Shown here: positions 43,081-53,495 of the stretch, one piece after another
Position numbering within the stretch: position 1 is the stretch's first letter
Layout of the letters: each line of letters starts with the position of its first letter
Source: Sphingobacterium sp.
Lineage (GTDB): Bacteria > Bacteroidota > Bacteroidia > Sphingobacteriales > Sphingobacteriaceae
Assembly: GCA_031277685.1 (NCBI GenBank)
Contig: JAITLV010000255.1
Location: forward strand, 1-64,000
Direction of reading: 5' to 3'
DNA: 64,000 nucleotides
The notes under the pieces: generated by a model
What the model saw: the letters and a program-made list of their open reading frames with translations, nothing else
Databases searched by the model: none
Told to the model about the DNA's origin: nothing
Made by a program: the position numbers and the translations under genes

Positions 43081-44544
43081 ATGATCAAATCAATATTAGT
43101 AGGTATAATAACTATTTTTTGTATAATGGCCTGTGCACAGGAATCTCCAATAAAAACAACAGCGCAATCCATTCATTGGATCCCAATGCAGACCCCTGAT
43201 AAACAGTTTATCTATGTGGACAGCGCACTGCACAGGCAATTGCCGCAGAAATTCCACCGTGCAGAGTTCTTTACGCCCACAGGTTATGCTATCGTTTCAA
43301 ATGAACAGAACCAACAGGCTCTCATTAATTCGAAAGGTGATTTTATTGAAAAATATTCAGATACTGATCTTGGTGTACAACCACTGGGCCAAATAACATT
43401 GCTCATGAAACGTCGGGAATATGAGAAGAATCTTCCTTTTTGGAAATGGGACTGGAATATCCTGGGAGGTGGCATCAAAAAGACAGGTACCTATGCAGAA
43501 ATCGAAATCCGGGTATTGGAAACCAATCAGGTCCTGCTGGACAAAGATATTCCCTACGATGAAAACGAGTACAATTTTGCAGTGTACCATCTGGACGATC
43601 AGCATATCGTTTTGAATGGAAACATTTATCAGCTCAAGGGACAACGTTTAAAAAAACTCCGTACACCAATTGATATGATGTTGGAGAATGGCCGTTATAT
43701 CCCTCCGGCTGAAAATAATTTTGCAATTTATGACATCCGACTTGATCAGCCTATTTTATCCAATCTGATTGGCGTGGATAAAATAGATCTGCTTTGGAAC
43801 GGCCAGCAACTACTGCTGGATTCCATTAATCAGGAGCGCTATGTGCCCTCAGTCCCTAAACTATTGAAAGACAACAATACGGGGGCTATCTATGCTTTCC
43901 CGCAATATGAAAAAGCCTTTCCAAAACAGATCAAACAGGCCACTGCAGCTCAGATTGCTTTTCTGAAAGAAGTTTCCCTTGTCTATTCCGTTAACAATTC
44001 ACCTTACTTTATTTTGGGCAGGTTTAACTATGACCATGATATCTGGGCCTATGACTGGTTATACATCGACAAGGACGGCAATCTATTGGATGAGATTAAG
44101 GTCCGGGATTTCTTTATTCTAGATCAGGTGGGTTACTTAGTATGGCCTGATAAACAGCTGTTGTTTACAAAAACGACACTTGAAAAAAACTGGAAAACAG
44201 GAAAAATAAAATACGTTTATCAATCGGAAGATTTATACCTCATAGACATCAAAAAGGGCGAACAGGATCCAACCAAGGGGCTCTGGAATGCAGGTACAAA
44301 GACATGGGATCTATCACCGGAGTTTAAATATATTGAAATCCTCGACGGTAAACAACAGATCTTTGCCCTACAGCAGGAAAAAGATGGCCCCTACACCCTT
44401 TACAATAATAAAACGAAACAGCAGATTGGAACAAAAAGTTATCACACGATCAATCCGAGTGGTCTGGTACAGGTAAAGGATGGTCAACATGAAGATAACT
44501 ACTTTTATATAGACATTTATACAGGGAGAGAATATAAAGAATAA
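43081..44544 (+). CDS. Beta-rich hypothetical lipoprotein
   Basis: A 487-residue lipoprotein (MIKSILVGIITIFCIMAC, Cys18). The mature protein is a series of short strands with aromatic turns (WAYDWLYIDKDGNLLDEIKV, YFYIDIYTGREYKE) and phrases such as YAIVSNEQNQQALINSKGDFI that resemble WG-type repeats, so a propeller-like surface protein is likely. No catalytic motif is seen. It is preceded by an unusually structured leader (42964-43052). Function unknown. Confidence 0.75.
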   Translation: MIKSILVGIITIFCIMACAQESPIKTTAQSIHWIPMQTPDKQFIYVDSALHRQLPQKFHRAEFFTPTGYAIVSNEQNQQALINSKGDFIEKYSDTDLGVQPLGQITLLMKRREYEKNLPFWKWDWNILGGGIKKTGTYAEIEIRVLETNQVLLDKDIPYDENEYNFAVYHLDDQHIVLNGNIYQLKGQRLKKLRTPIDMMLENGRYIPPAENNFAIYDIRLDQPILSNLIGVDKIDLLWNGQQLLLDSINQERYVPSVPKLLKDNNTGAIYAFPQYEKAFPKQIKQATAAQIAFLKEVSLVYSVNNSPYFILGRFNYDHDIWAYDWLYIDKDGNLLDEIKVRDFFILDQVGYLVWPDKQLLFTKTTLEKNWKTGKIKYVYQSEDLYLIDIKKGEQDPTKGLWNAGTKTWDLSPEFKYIEILDGKQQIFALQQEKDGPYTLYNNKTKQQIGTKSYHTINPSGLVQVKDGQHEDNYFYIDIYTGREYKE

Positions 44545-44621
44545 TCAGCTAGCCAGTCTTTTGAAGTCATGTTGCTCAAAGGCAGTGTGCTGTTCAGCAT
44601 CTGATTATTGCTTTAAATATC

Positions 44622-44660
44622 AAAAAAAAGCCCCGTTGTGATTTTACGCACAATCGGGGC
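44622..44660 (-). terminator. Terminator of the susC-susD-phosphatase operon
   Basis: On the minus strand a stem of about 11 bp (GCCCCGATTGTG / CACAACGGGGC with one bulged base) is followed by eight T (44622-44629). It lies 25 bp past the phosphatase stop. Confidence 0.88.
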
Positions 44661-44685
44661 CTGAAATGTAAAGGAAATAAAATTC

Positions 44686-46578
44686 TTATTTTACAGCTTC
44701 CAATAGTTTATGGAAAATCGCTGTATTATCATAGACACCCCTGAATAAGAACGAACGGGCACCATAGGCAAATACTGGGACAAAAGCATTTGTATGATCA
44801 TTACTGCTGAAATTAACCATTACCCGTCCCGATTTACGATCTGAGTCCAGCAATGTCAGTCCACCGGTTTCATGATCCGCAGTTACGATAACCAGCATCT
44901 CCGGATCCTGATCTGCTAAGCGTAAAGCCTCTTCGATCGTTTTGTCAAAATCCAATGTTTCCATAACCGAATAGTTGAGATCATTTGCATGCCCGGCATA
45001 ATCTATTTGTGCAGATTCTGCCATCAAAAAAAACGGTTTACTATCGCGCGAAAGGAACTTGATACCGTCCAACATCGACTGTTTCAAAACAGCTGGTCGA
45101 CCATCTTTTACCGGTTTCAGGAGTTCATCCGATAGGAAAACAATTTGTTTACCCTCAGATTGATTGATCTGATCTTTGGCAATTGAAACACCCGTATATC
45201 CTTTCCAGTCTTTTTTCTTTTCCAGCCAAGCTGGCTTTCCGCCCAGGATAAAATCCATTGTGGAATGTTGGAACTGTCCTAGGATGGATTCACTTTCATT
45301 GCGTTCTTGCTGATGCGCATAGAAGACTGCGGGCGTAGCGTCGGTTACATCACCGATACTGATTGCACCAGTTTTCCAACCCTGACCTGCCAGTACCGCA
45401 GCTACACTAGGTAGCGGTTTACCGTTCGTATCCACAGCAATTGCACGGTTATTTACCTTCTGCCCTACAGCGATAGCCGAACCTCCGGCCGCCGAATCCG
45501 TATTATCCGAATTCAGGGCCTCAGTCTGTGACAGCCCCACCGTTTTGATCTGTGTCATATTCAATGTGCCACCATTGGCTAACGTCGCTGCTTTTACCGC
45601 TGCTAATCCCATACCGTCTCCAATTAACAGCAGAATGCGTTTCACTTTGCGATCTTGCCCGTCGTATTGAAAGCTTGGTGTATAGACCGACTGCGGTTTG
45701 GCCAATTGGAAGGATGATCGTTCGCGTTGATCGAGAAACAATTCTAACGTCTTTGGGTGGTCTGTATTCACCCAGTAGACGCCCAGATTAATAAGCTGTT
45801 GCCAGGCGTTCGGACTATCGTGCGTCCCATAAAACCGAAAACGAAGTCCCAATGAATCCGCCTTAGCAATTGCCTGCTTGATGGCTGGAATATTTTCAGG
45901 TAATCCCTTGCCATTCCAATCTGTATAATCCTTCAGATCTGCACTGATTAATCCCGTCTGGGCTAAGCTGGCGGCATCATAGTTCCAATTCACTTCACCA
46001 TCAAAAAACAACCATTTGGGATAATCCTTGAATCCTTCAGGTTTTGGTCTCCCGCCAGTCACGATGACTTTAATGGCATTGGGATTTTTAACCGGATTAA
46101 AAAGATCACCGTACTGTTCGAGTGTTTTGACCAGCACAGGCAAGGTCTGCTTGTAACTCTCTTTTACGTCAATCAGAAGCTGCAATTGTTTCGTCTTATC
46201 TGCAAACGCAGCAGCACCATTTTTGCGATAAAGTTTGGCCACAGGATCAAGGTAAAGTGCTTTAAGCGTATGCTCCGCTTTGATCTCTTTTGCATCGTGT
46301 GCGACCATTAGTTTTCCATCACGCAGAAAAATATCAGCTTCGATAGACTGCATGCCAGCATAGTAAGCCGTATAAAAAGGTTGACTTTGCCAGTAATCGT
46401 TATGGCTGTGGCCGGCATAGTTAAGCTTGCCCGCTTGCGCATGATCTCTGTTGAACATCAACTGTTCAAACTTGTCGTTCAGCGTTTGTGCGGAGGACCA
46501 GAGCGGTCCTCCACAAAAACATGCCGCTAGCAATAGACTTTTTAGTTTCGGCCAGGCAGCAACTTTATTTTTTACCAT
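44686..46578 (-). CDS. Fusion of phosphodiesterase-like domain and alkaline phosphatase
   Basis: A 630-residue secreted protein with two enzymes. Residues about 50-285 resemble a glycerophosphodiester phosphodiesterase/PI-PLC barrel (HSHNDYWQ with His57 and His59; SIEADIFLRDGKLMVAHD with Glu80, Asp82, His94). Residues about 310-630 are a PhoA-type alkaline phosphatase: LIGDGMG (Asp321 metal ligand), NTDSAAGGSA with nucleophile Ser362, and TADHETGG near the C terminus. It could split a phosphodiester and then remove the phosphate. Its ATG overlaps the susD stop (ATGGTAA), showing translational coupling and tying it to the SusCD pair. Confidence 0.85.
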   Translation of the reverse strand: MVKNKVAAWPKLKSLLLAACFCGGPLWSSAQTLNDKFEQLMFNRDHAQAGKLNYAGHSHNDYWQSQPFYTAYYAGMQSIEADIFLRDGKLMVAHDAKEIKAEHTLKALYLDPVAKLYRKNGAAAFADKTKQLQLLIDVKESYKQTLPVLVKTLEQYGDLFNPVKNPNAIKVIVTGGRPKPEGFKDYPKWLFFDGEVNWNYDAASLAQTGLISADLKDYTDWNGKGLPENIPAIKQAIAKADSLGLRFRFYGTHDSPNAWQQLINLGVYWVNTDHPKTLELFLDQRERSSFQLAKPQSVYTPSFQYDGQDRKVKRILLLIGDGMGLAAVKAATLANGGTLNMTQIKTVGLSQTEALNSDNTDSAAGGSAIAVGQKVNNRAIAVDTNGKPLPSVAAVLAGQGWKTGAISIGDVTDATPAVFYAHQQERNESESILGQFQHSTMDFILGGKPAWLEKKKDWKGYTGVSIAKDQINQSEGKQIVFLSDELLKPVKDGRPAVLKQSMLDGIKFLSRDSKPFFLMAESAQIDYAGHANDLNYSVMETLDFDKTIEEALRLADQDPEMLVIVTADHETGGLTLLDSDRKSGRVMVNFSSNDHTNAFVPVFAYGARSFLFRGVYDNTAIFHKLLEAVK

Positions 46579-48128
46579 CCTTGATTCTGTTTGATAATCC
46601 CAGCACTATTATCTATCTCTTGCTGTGGTACTGCCCATACATGGTGTATTTTCGGATCGAATTTACGACCAGCAAACTCAAGAGGTTTACCTGAACCATC
46701 CTTCATCGCATAAGTATGAAGCGGTTTGGCATATGTATCCTGCGCGTCGCCCCAGCGTACTAGATCACGGTGGCGGTCTGCAAATTCACCTGCCAGTTCA
46801 TTGCGACGCTCGCGTTTCAGATCAGCTAAAGTCATTCCGTGTTTTTCCGTAAGTTTGGCACGTTTACGGATCATATTAAGTTCTTTATCGCCTGCTCCGG
46901 CGCCATTGAGCATAATCGAAGCTTCGGCTTTGATCAGTAATATTTCTGCAAAACGGAGCAAAGGTACATTGAGATCCGTCGCCATGTGATTTCCATTTGG
47001 ACTCACATGTCCAGTTTTTACTGGATCAGTATGTGAGAAAGGCTCCATATACTTGTTAAATTGCATGTCACATGTTGCAGAACTTGCCGGTTCAAATACC
47101 CTTTCCTTACCAAAAAACACAAATTTATCACCTGGTTTTAAGATTGTTGCTTCCCGACGCTCATCACCTGTTTCATAGGAATCATAAAGTTCCTTAGTCG
47201 GCATATAATAACCCCAGCCATTGTATAAGCCCCATGCGCCATTGGTTAACATCACCCCGGGTAAAATAGAACCCCAACCATCGGTACCAGCAGCAGTACT
47301 TGTCACAGACCAGATGTATTCAGGTCCCCAGTTGTTTGCTGCTTTGAAAACATCCTTAAAAGTAGGTTCCAGTCCACGTTTTCCTTGGTTAATCACCATA
47401 TCGGCATATAGGATGGCATTTTTATAGTCTTTCTTATACAAGTACATTTTAGAAAGCACAGCCCATGCCGCTACCTTATGCGCACGACCATAGTCCGCTT
47501 CCTCCAGCTCATCAAAGAAAGGAAGCTGATCGGCAGCCTGTTTCAGCAATTTTTCTATATGAAGATAATTTTCTTCGACATTAGCCGCCCGGGGTGTTGC
47601 CTGTTGATTATCCATATTCTCCACAGTGACAATCGGCACCCCTGCCCGTTCATCCGCATAGTTGGCCGCAAGCTGAAAATACATATAGCCAGCATTGAAA
47701 TTAGCCTCTCCTAAAATACGTTTTTTTAAGGCTTCATCCATCTCGATGGACGGCACATTACGTAGAATCTCATTCGCTTGTTTGATGATCACATACCGCA
47801 TTTGCCATTGAGTCTGGGTATAACCACCATTAATATACTGACTGTTAAACGTACGGATATTTTCCGCCTGTCCATTATTTCTTCCAGTGACCATATCATC
47901 ACTGGCATTCAGAAACCAAGCAAAGCCCCGTCCATAAAAATCTTCATCATCATACAGATAATAAAGTCCATTTGCACCTTTTATCGCATCTTCTTTTGTT
48001 TTCCAAAAACTCACTTTAGAAGGCGCCCCTTCTGGGAGAATATCCAATTTATTGGTACAAGATTGAAAAGACATTGCTGTACTACCTAAAAGCAGAGCAA
48101 AGCATATATTTCGAGTTATTTTTTTCAT
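46572..48128 (-). CDS. SusD/RagB-family surface lipoprotein
   Basis: A 518-residue lipoprotein (signal MKKITRNICFALLLGSTAMSFQSC, Cys24) with canonical SusD features: LDILPEGAPSKVSFWKTKEDAIKGANGLYYLYD, ILGEANFNAGYMYFQLAANYADERAGVPIV, and the C-terminal LKRERRNELAGEFADRHRDLVRWG. Partner of the SusC at 48225. The coupled phosphatase suggests that its ligand is a phosphate ester or phosphorylated glycan, an inference. Confidence 0.92.
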   Translation of the reverse strand: MKKITRNICFALLLGSTAMSFQSCTNKLDILPEGAPSKVSFWKTKEDAIKGANGLYYLYDDEDFYGRGFAWFLNASDDMVTGRNNGQAENIRTFNSQYINGGYTQTQWQMRYVIIKQANEILRNVPSIEMDEALKKRILGEANFNAGYMYFQLAANYADERAGVPIVTVENMDNQQATPRAANVEENYLHIEKLLKQAADQLPFFDELEEADYGRAHKVAAWAVLSKMYLYKKDYKNAILYADMVINQGKRGLEPTFKDVFKAANNWGPEYIWSVTSTAAGTDGWGSILPGVMLTNGAWGLYNGWGYYMPTKELYDSYETGDERREATILKPGDKFVFFGKERVFEPASSATCDMQFNKYMEPFSHTDPVKTGHVSPNGNHMATDLNVPLLRFAEILLIKAEASIMLNGAGAGDKELNMIRKRAKLTEKHGMTLADLKRERRNELAGEFADRHRDLVRWGDAQDTYAKPLHTYAMKDGSGKPLEFAGRKFDPKIHHVWAVPQQEIDNSAGIIKQNQGW

Positions 48129-48224
48129 TACAGTAAATTCTTTAAATGGTCATGAAGCGATCAGCAAGTCTATTTGGCATTTGCCAAAAAAATATGAATA
48201 CCGCTCATTTACCCAAATTTGAAA

Positions 48225-51200
48225 TTAAAAAGTTAAAGCCGCACCGACCAAAAATGTACGTGATTGCGGATAACGACCTGCATCCACACCATAATCATTT
48301 ATTCCTACCTCAGGGTCCATTCCGGTATATTTTGTCCAGGTTATCAGATTACTGGCTGACGCAAATACCCGAAGTTTCTGTACGTGGTATTTTTGCGTCC
48401 AGGTCCTAGGCAAAGTATATCCTATACTCAGGTTTTTTAAACGCAAATACGAACCATTTTCCACATAGAAATCGGACACATTGGAGAAGTTACCATTTGG
48501 ATCTTTGACCGATACACGTGGTATATTCGAGTTCGGGTTGGACGCTGAGTATGCGTTTTTAATCTCCTCAAACATATTGTAAGGTTGTCCAGAAGCCGCA
48601 TTTAAGCCGGTATATTTCAAGGTATTAAATAATTTATTCCCCTGTACTCCCTGAAAGAAGAGATTTATATCGAAATTTTTATAGCTACCGTTGAATGTCA
48701 CACCATAGTTAAAGCTTGGATACGCACTACCCAAAAATACACGGTCATTCGCATCGATCTTCCCATCGCCATTTTGATCGACAAATTTCATATCCCCAGC
48801 TACCGCATCAGGCTGAATTTTCTCCCCAGCTTTGTTTTTATATTCCTCAGCTTCTTTATCGGACCTGAAAAGACCAGCTGTCTCCAAACCATAATACGAA
48901 TTCATGGGGTGACCAGGTTCTGTAAGGAGTGGTTTTAACGTCCCCCGGTATTCAATTTGGGATTCCTTCCTTGGATACTCAGCTGTTAAATAATCAACAT
49001 TGTTTTTAATCTTATTGACAGATGCAGTGATATCATACTGGAAAGCAGCATCTGATTTACTGCTGTAGGTCAAGCCCAGCTCAACCCCTTTATCGGTCAC
49101 ACGGCCACCATTAATATATTTGGTTTGTACCCCTGTAGTCCCCGGAAGTTTGATTTCCATCAGCATATTTTCCGTCCGCTTAACGAAATAGTCCGCATTC
49201 AATGTCAATCGGTTGTTCAGTACACCCACATCCAAACCTACGTTAGTTTGCTTCGACTTGGCCCAGGTTAATTCCGGATTGCCCATAGCTTGCTCGATAT
49301 AACCTGGCATCAGGGATGGAGTTTTACCAAACCACGCATCTTTACGGCTCAGTAAAGGACTTACTGCTGTAGAAGGTAGAGTAGCTAAATCACCCAATAC
49401 GCCATAACTTCCTCTCAATTTGAGCGTATTGATTAGCTCGGAGTCTCTTAAAAAGGCTTCCCGATGGATGGCCCATGCTCCTGAAATTGAACCGTAGTTT
49501 TGGAACTGATTCCCTTTAGCGACCAACGAAGAACCGTCACGACGACCAATCAACGTCAGCATATAACGGTTGTCATAATTGTAGTTGGCACGTAATAAAT
49601 AAGATATTAAAGCAGTCTCAAGCTTACCATCTTCAATGGGTTGAATACGGCCCGCATTGACTAAATACCGATAGTTTTTAGCCTCGTCGTCGAAGTTTTC
49701 ACCAACAACATTATGATAACGGTTGGTTGTTTTTTGATACATATAACCTGCAAGAAAATCCAGGTGATGCTTGTCAAAATTCTTTTCATAGCTTAAGGTC
49801 TGTTCTGCCAGAATGTCCGTGAACCGACTGGTATTTACGGTAAGCGAATTGGACATGGATGGTTTCCCGATTTCCGGGATACGGGTTGTAAATTCTTTGT
49901 AATCCGTAAATTGTTTTGTATAGGCAAAATTTGACTTGAACTTCAATCCAGGCAATAATTTCAACTCAATATAAGGATTAATCAAAAGGTTATGCACGGG
50001 ATTGTTCACATCCAGTCGACTCAGATAAGCCACAGGATTAATCACATCGCCATAAGTACCTGGGCCATAATCAACTGGAAGACCAGAAAAGTTACCGGAA
50101 CCATCATAAACCGATACATTCCGTGGATAATGAATAGCTGACAATACAGCACCGGTATAGCCTGAACTCGTATTTGCCCCCTGCCCATTGGTAAAGGAGT
50201 ACGAAATATTCTCACCCAGTTTTAACCATGGTGTAAGCTGTGTCTGGGAATTTACACGGAAATTATACCGTTTACCATAGGTATTAATTAATATACCGTC
50301 TGCGTCCCGGTAATTAAAAGCAGTATAAAAAGAAGACTTTTCATTACCCGCACTTGCTGACAGGTTATAATCCTGTGTTCTGGCTGTACGGAAAATTTCA
50401 TCTACCCAGTCCGTCCGTGTAACCTGACCATCAGGGTATTTTGTGGCGTCAAATGCCGGATTACGCGGCACACCTGCATTATCAGCTGCCAAATTGGAGA
50501 TCATTGCCCGATCTGCAGCATTCAATGACTGAAGTAAATTATGTGCTTTTTGCACACCATACTTCGCTTCAAAATCAATTTTTAATTCACCATTCTTCCC
50601 CCCTTTTGTTGTAATCAAAATAACACCGCCAGAAGCACGCGCGCCATACACTGCTGCTGACGCATCTTTAAGCACGCTGATATCCTGGATATCATTGGGG
50701 TTCAGATCAGGAACTCCAGATAGGATAACACCATCAACAACATACAACGGCCCCTGACCATTAATCCCGCCTAAACCACGGATATTGATACTCGCCTTTG
50801 AGGTTGGATCCCCTCCTTCATTGGTTACTGTAACACCAGGTGTCTTACCCTGAAGCACGTCACCTACACTCGCCAGTGAACGGCTATTTGTACCCTTCAG
50901 ATCCGTTGTAGCAATGGCCCCAGAGACCGTACTCTTCCGTTGTGTACCATAACCAACCACCACTACTTCCTCCAATTGACTGGCATCTTCGGTCAACGTC
51001 ACTGACAACGTATTGCCCGTCACCTGCTGATCGAGTGCCTTGTACCCCACAAAACTAAAACGCAAGGTTTCGCCTTGTTTGGCAGACAATTGAAATTGTC
51101 CCTGCGCATCTGTTACTGTTGTTTTTCCTGATTGAACGTTTTTAACTGTTACTCCTGCAACAGGCACGCCATTGTTCGCGACAACTGTTCCTTTCACCTG

Positions 51201-51311
51201 CTCCTGAAAGACACTACTTCCAACGACAGACGAAAAAGGCTTTTTGTTGGGAAATGCTTGTCCCTGATAGGCAATCCCAAGCGCGAGTGGTAGAATTAGA
51301 AATTTATTCAT
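48225..51311 (-). CDS. SusC/RagA-family TonB-linked outer-membrane transporter
   Basis: A 1028-residue SusC transporter: signal peptide (to about 19, GQAF), carboxypeptidase-D-like domain (about 38-110; GTVVANNGVPVAGVTVKN), TonB-box region EEVVVVGYGTQRKSTVSGAI, plug with VLKDASAAVYGARASGGVILITTKGG, and a barrel ending in VGAALTF. First gene of the susC-susD-phosphatase operon, 96 bp before susD. No STN domain. A TACTTTCG (-7-like) lies about 20 bp upstream of its ATG on the minus strand without a good -33 box. Confidence 0.93.
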   Translation of the reverse strand: MNKFLILPLALGIAYQGQAFPNKKPFSSVVGSSVFQEQVKGTVVANNGVPVAGVTVKNVQSGKTTVTDAQGQFQLSAKQGETLRFSFVGYKALDQQVTGNTLSVTLTEDASQLEEVVVVGYGTQRKSTVSGAIATTDLKGTNSRSLASVGDVLQGKTPGVTVTNEGGDPTSKASINIRGLGGINGQGPLYVVDGVILSGVPDLNPNDIQDISVLKDASAAVYGARASGGVILITTKGGKNGELKIDFEAKYGVQKAHNLLQSLNAADRAMISNLAADNAGVPRNPAFDATKYPDGQVTRTDWVDEIFRTARTQDYNLSASAGNEKSSFYTAFNYRDADGILINTYGKRYNFRVNSQTQLTPWLKLGENISYSFTNGQGANTSSGYTGAVLSAIHYPRNVSVYDGSGNFSGLPVDYGPGTYGDVINPVAYLSRLDVNNPVHNLLINPYIELKLLPGLKFKSNFAYTKQFTDYKEFTTRIPEIGKPSMSNSLTVNTSRFTDILAEQTLSYEKNFDKHHLDFLAGYMYQKTTNRYHNVVGENFDDEAKNYRYLVNAGRIQPIEDGKLETALISYLLRANYNYDNRYMLTLIGRRDGSSLVAKGNQFQNYGSISGAWAIHREAFLRDSELINTLKLRGSYGVLGDLATLPSTAVSPLLSRKDAWFGKTPSLMPGYIEQAMGNPELTWAKSKQTNVGLDVGVLNNRLTLNADYFVKRTENMLMEIKLPGTTGVQTKYINGGRVTDKGVELGLTYSSKSDAAFQYDITASVNKIKNNVDYLTAEYPRKESQIEYRGTLKPLLTEPGHPMNSYYGLETAGLFRSDKEAEEYKNKAGEKIQPDAVAGDMKFVDQNGDGKIDANDRVFLGSAYPSFNYGVTFNGSYKNFDINLFFQGVQGNKLFNTLKYTGLNAASGQPYNMFEEIKNAYSASNPNSNIPRVSVKDPNGNFSNVSDFYVENGSYLRLKNLSIGYTLPRTWTQKYHVQKLRVFASASNLITWTKYTGMDPEVGINDYGVDAGRYPQSRTFLVGAALTF

Positions 51312-51537
51312 ATGATTGATAATGTGTGGCGAAAGTAGAAATTACGAGTTACCAAGATTTTAATATCGTGTTAACAAAATGTAAACCCGCCTTCAGTTCG
51401 TTTAATTGGTATATTTTTTTTGGTTTTCATAAAAATAGAAATTTTTTTTATGTCTTCAAATGTATATACATAATAAAAATTCGATTTAGCAACTCTTTTT
51501 TTTTACTTATCTTGTAGTCCAAAATAGAATAACCTTT

Positions 51538-53331
51538 ATGATATCAAAACTCAAACGAATCGCAACCTTATCCTTACTCCTAGTCGCCGCTTCTATCAGA
51601 CTTTTTGCACAAAACAACGGAAAAGCAGACTGGTTTAAAGATGCCCGTTTTGGCATGTTTATTCACTGGGGCTTATACAGCGCCGCTGAAGGGATGTGGA
51701 AAGGTGAGCCCTTGCGCTATATGAATAACTATGCAGAATGGTTACGCTACCGCAACCGGGTATCCAAGGAAGAATATGGTAGTCTGGCCAAACGCTTTGA
51801 CTGGGACAAGATAGATCCTGAACAATGGGTGATCCTTGCGAAAGAAGCTGGGATGAAATATATGATCATCACAACCAAACACCACGATGGTGTAGCATTA
51901 TGGGATACAAAAGTGGGAACTTATAGTTTGCCTAAACTGAGTGGATCTAACCGTGACGTGATCAAAGAAATTGCAGCTGCCTGTAAAAAGCATGGTATGA
52001 AGCTCGGCTTCTACTATTCACATTGGATCGATTGGGAACATCCTTATGGCTGGAATCATCAACAAGAATTGTCCGGACATGTAACCGATGCACAATACAA
52101 TCAATATTGGCAAGAAAAGGTCATACCTCAACTCCGTGAACTCATGAGCAATTACGGTGATATTTCCCTCATATGGTTCGATATGTGGATCCCTTACCAG
52201 AAATCCATTATTAAAAAAGAGCAGTTACTCCAAGTTGTCAAATTGATCCGTGAACTACAGCCAAACTGTTTGATCAATTCACGCTTAGGGCTCCCAACAG
52301 ATGCAGAAAACGTAGATTTTGAAACACTTGGTGACAATCAATTTGGTAGCAACTATATTGCACACCCTTGGGAGACACCTGGTACCATCGCCCATTCATG
52401 GGGGTATAATGGGCAGGAAAACGAATGGAAATCAACCAGCCAAATCTTTCAATCGTTGATTTCAAACGTTAGCCTCAATGGTGGCTTTACCTTAAACATT
52501 GGCCCACGTGCTGATGGCACTGTTCCTTACGAAAGCATAAGCCGTCTACATGATGTCGGCACCTGGCTAAAGACCTATGGTAATGGCATCTATGGCAGTA
52601 CTGGTCTATCCTTAAAGAACAATCACTTCGATTGGGGCTACCTGACCACAAAATCAGAACAAAATAAAACAGTTATTTATGCCCACGTCTTTAACTGGCC
52701 GTTGGATCACAAACTCCGTATTACTGGTATTAAGTCCAAACCAACTGCTGTCTCATTGATGAAAGCGGGTAAATCAACAGCGTTGAATTACAATCAGACA
52801 TTGAGCCTAATCCATATTGATTTGCCGGCTAACCAGACTGATCATTATGTTTCGGAAGTAAAATTAACCTTCGATGGCCCATTGGAACTGGACAAAAATA
52901 CTGTACCTGAATCGACCTTTGGCGGCTTTTCATTAAAACCAACCAATAGCCTGAACAACGACCTAAAAATTGTGCGTTATAATGGCAAAAACCCGACACA
53001 TGCTATCCTCTCTGGGGATACAAAGATAGACTGGGAAGTAACTATTCCAGAAGCAGGAACTTATGCCATAGACTTCTCTGGGCACAATCCGACGAAAGAA
53101 AACAGTTCCTTTGCAATTGGCGTTGCCAGTCAGCAGCTGAACGGAAATTTCGAACCTAGCCAAAAGATGGTTGTTGAACCAAACGAAAACAACTATACGG
53201 AAGAGTTTGTCGAAAAACGGATCGGCACTTTCAAATTTGACAAGCCGGGTAAATACATACTCACTTATAAAAGTCAGCAACAGGCTCCGCTTTGGTTCAA
53301 CTGGTTATGGCTTGAAAAAATAAAAAACTGA
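51538..53331 (+). CDS. Alpha-L-fucosidase, GH29, with C-terminal extension
   Basis: A 597-residue secreted fucosidase (signal to about 24, RLFAQ). GH29 signatures: ARFGMFIHWGLYS (36-48), MIITTKHHDGVALWDT (109-124), LGFYYSHWIDWEHP (156-169) and the nucleophile Asp215 in LIWFDMW. The C-terminal half adds a GH29 beta-sandwich and a further beta-rich module (about 450-597), absent in the 478-residue paralogue at 15128. The two enzymes are only distantly alike and probably have different linkage specificities. It is divergent from the susC at 51311, and a strong terminator follows. Confidence 0.93.
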   Translation: MISKLKRIATLSLLLVAASIRLFAQNNGKADWFKDARFGMFIHWGLYSAAEGMWKGEPLRYMNNYAEWLRYRNRVSKEEYGSLAKRFDWDKIDPEQWVILAKEAGMKYMIITTKHHDGVALWDTKVGTYSLPKLSGSNRDVIKEIAAACKKHGMKLGFYYSHWIDWEHPYGWNHQQELSGHVTDAQYNQYWQEKVIPQLRELMSNYGDISLIWFDMWIPYQKSIIKKEQLLQVVKLIRELQPNCLINSRLGLPTDAENVDFETLGDNQFGSNYIAHPWETPGTIAHSWGYNGQENEWKSTSQIFQSLISNVSLNGGFTLNIGPRADGTVPYESISRLHDVGTWLKTYGNGIYGSTGLSLKNNHFDWGYLTTKSEQNKTVIYAHVFNWPLDHKLRITGIKSKPTAVSLMKAGKSTALNYNQTLSLIHIDLPANQTDHYVSEVKLTFDGPLELDKNTVPESTFGGFSLKPTNSLNNDLKIVRYNGKNPTHAILSGDTKIDWEVTIPEAGTYAIDFSGHNPTKENSSFAIGVASQQLNGNFEPSQKMVVEPNENNYTEEFVEKRIGTFKFDKPGKYILTYKSQQQAPLWFNWLWLEKIKN

Positions 53332-53365
53332 GCTGTTCAACAAAACCCATTTCAAAAATAAGATC

Positions 53366-53395
53366 AAAACCTTTGGTTCCATACCAAAGGTTTTT
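53366..53395 (+). terminator. Terminator after the second GH29 gene
   Basis: A perfect 12-bp stem AAAACCTTTGGT / ACCAAAGGTTTT with a 5-nt loop and T tract, 35 bp after the stop codon. Confidence 0.9.
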
Positions 53396-53444
53396 CTACA
53401 TATTGGGGTGTTACACATAATAATCTACCTGACAGTTCTTTATA

Positions 53445-53495
53445 TAAAAGTTACCCGATTTAATATTTATTTATTATTTTGGGGTAAAAGTTACC
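53445..53495 (+). repeat. Direct repeat upstream of the histidine kinase gene
   Basis: TAAAAGTTACC occurs at 53445-53455 and 53485-53495, exactly 40 bp apart, each followed by an ATTT-type tail. This spacing places both copies on one DNA face, as for a dimeric activator or repressor. Confidence 0.6.

Noticed and set aside
51326..51517. 63-codon frame in the susC-fucosidase spacer
   Set aside because: Low-complexity, aromatic-rich translation of AT-rich promoter DNA with no support.
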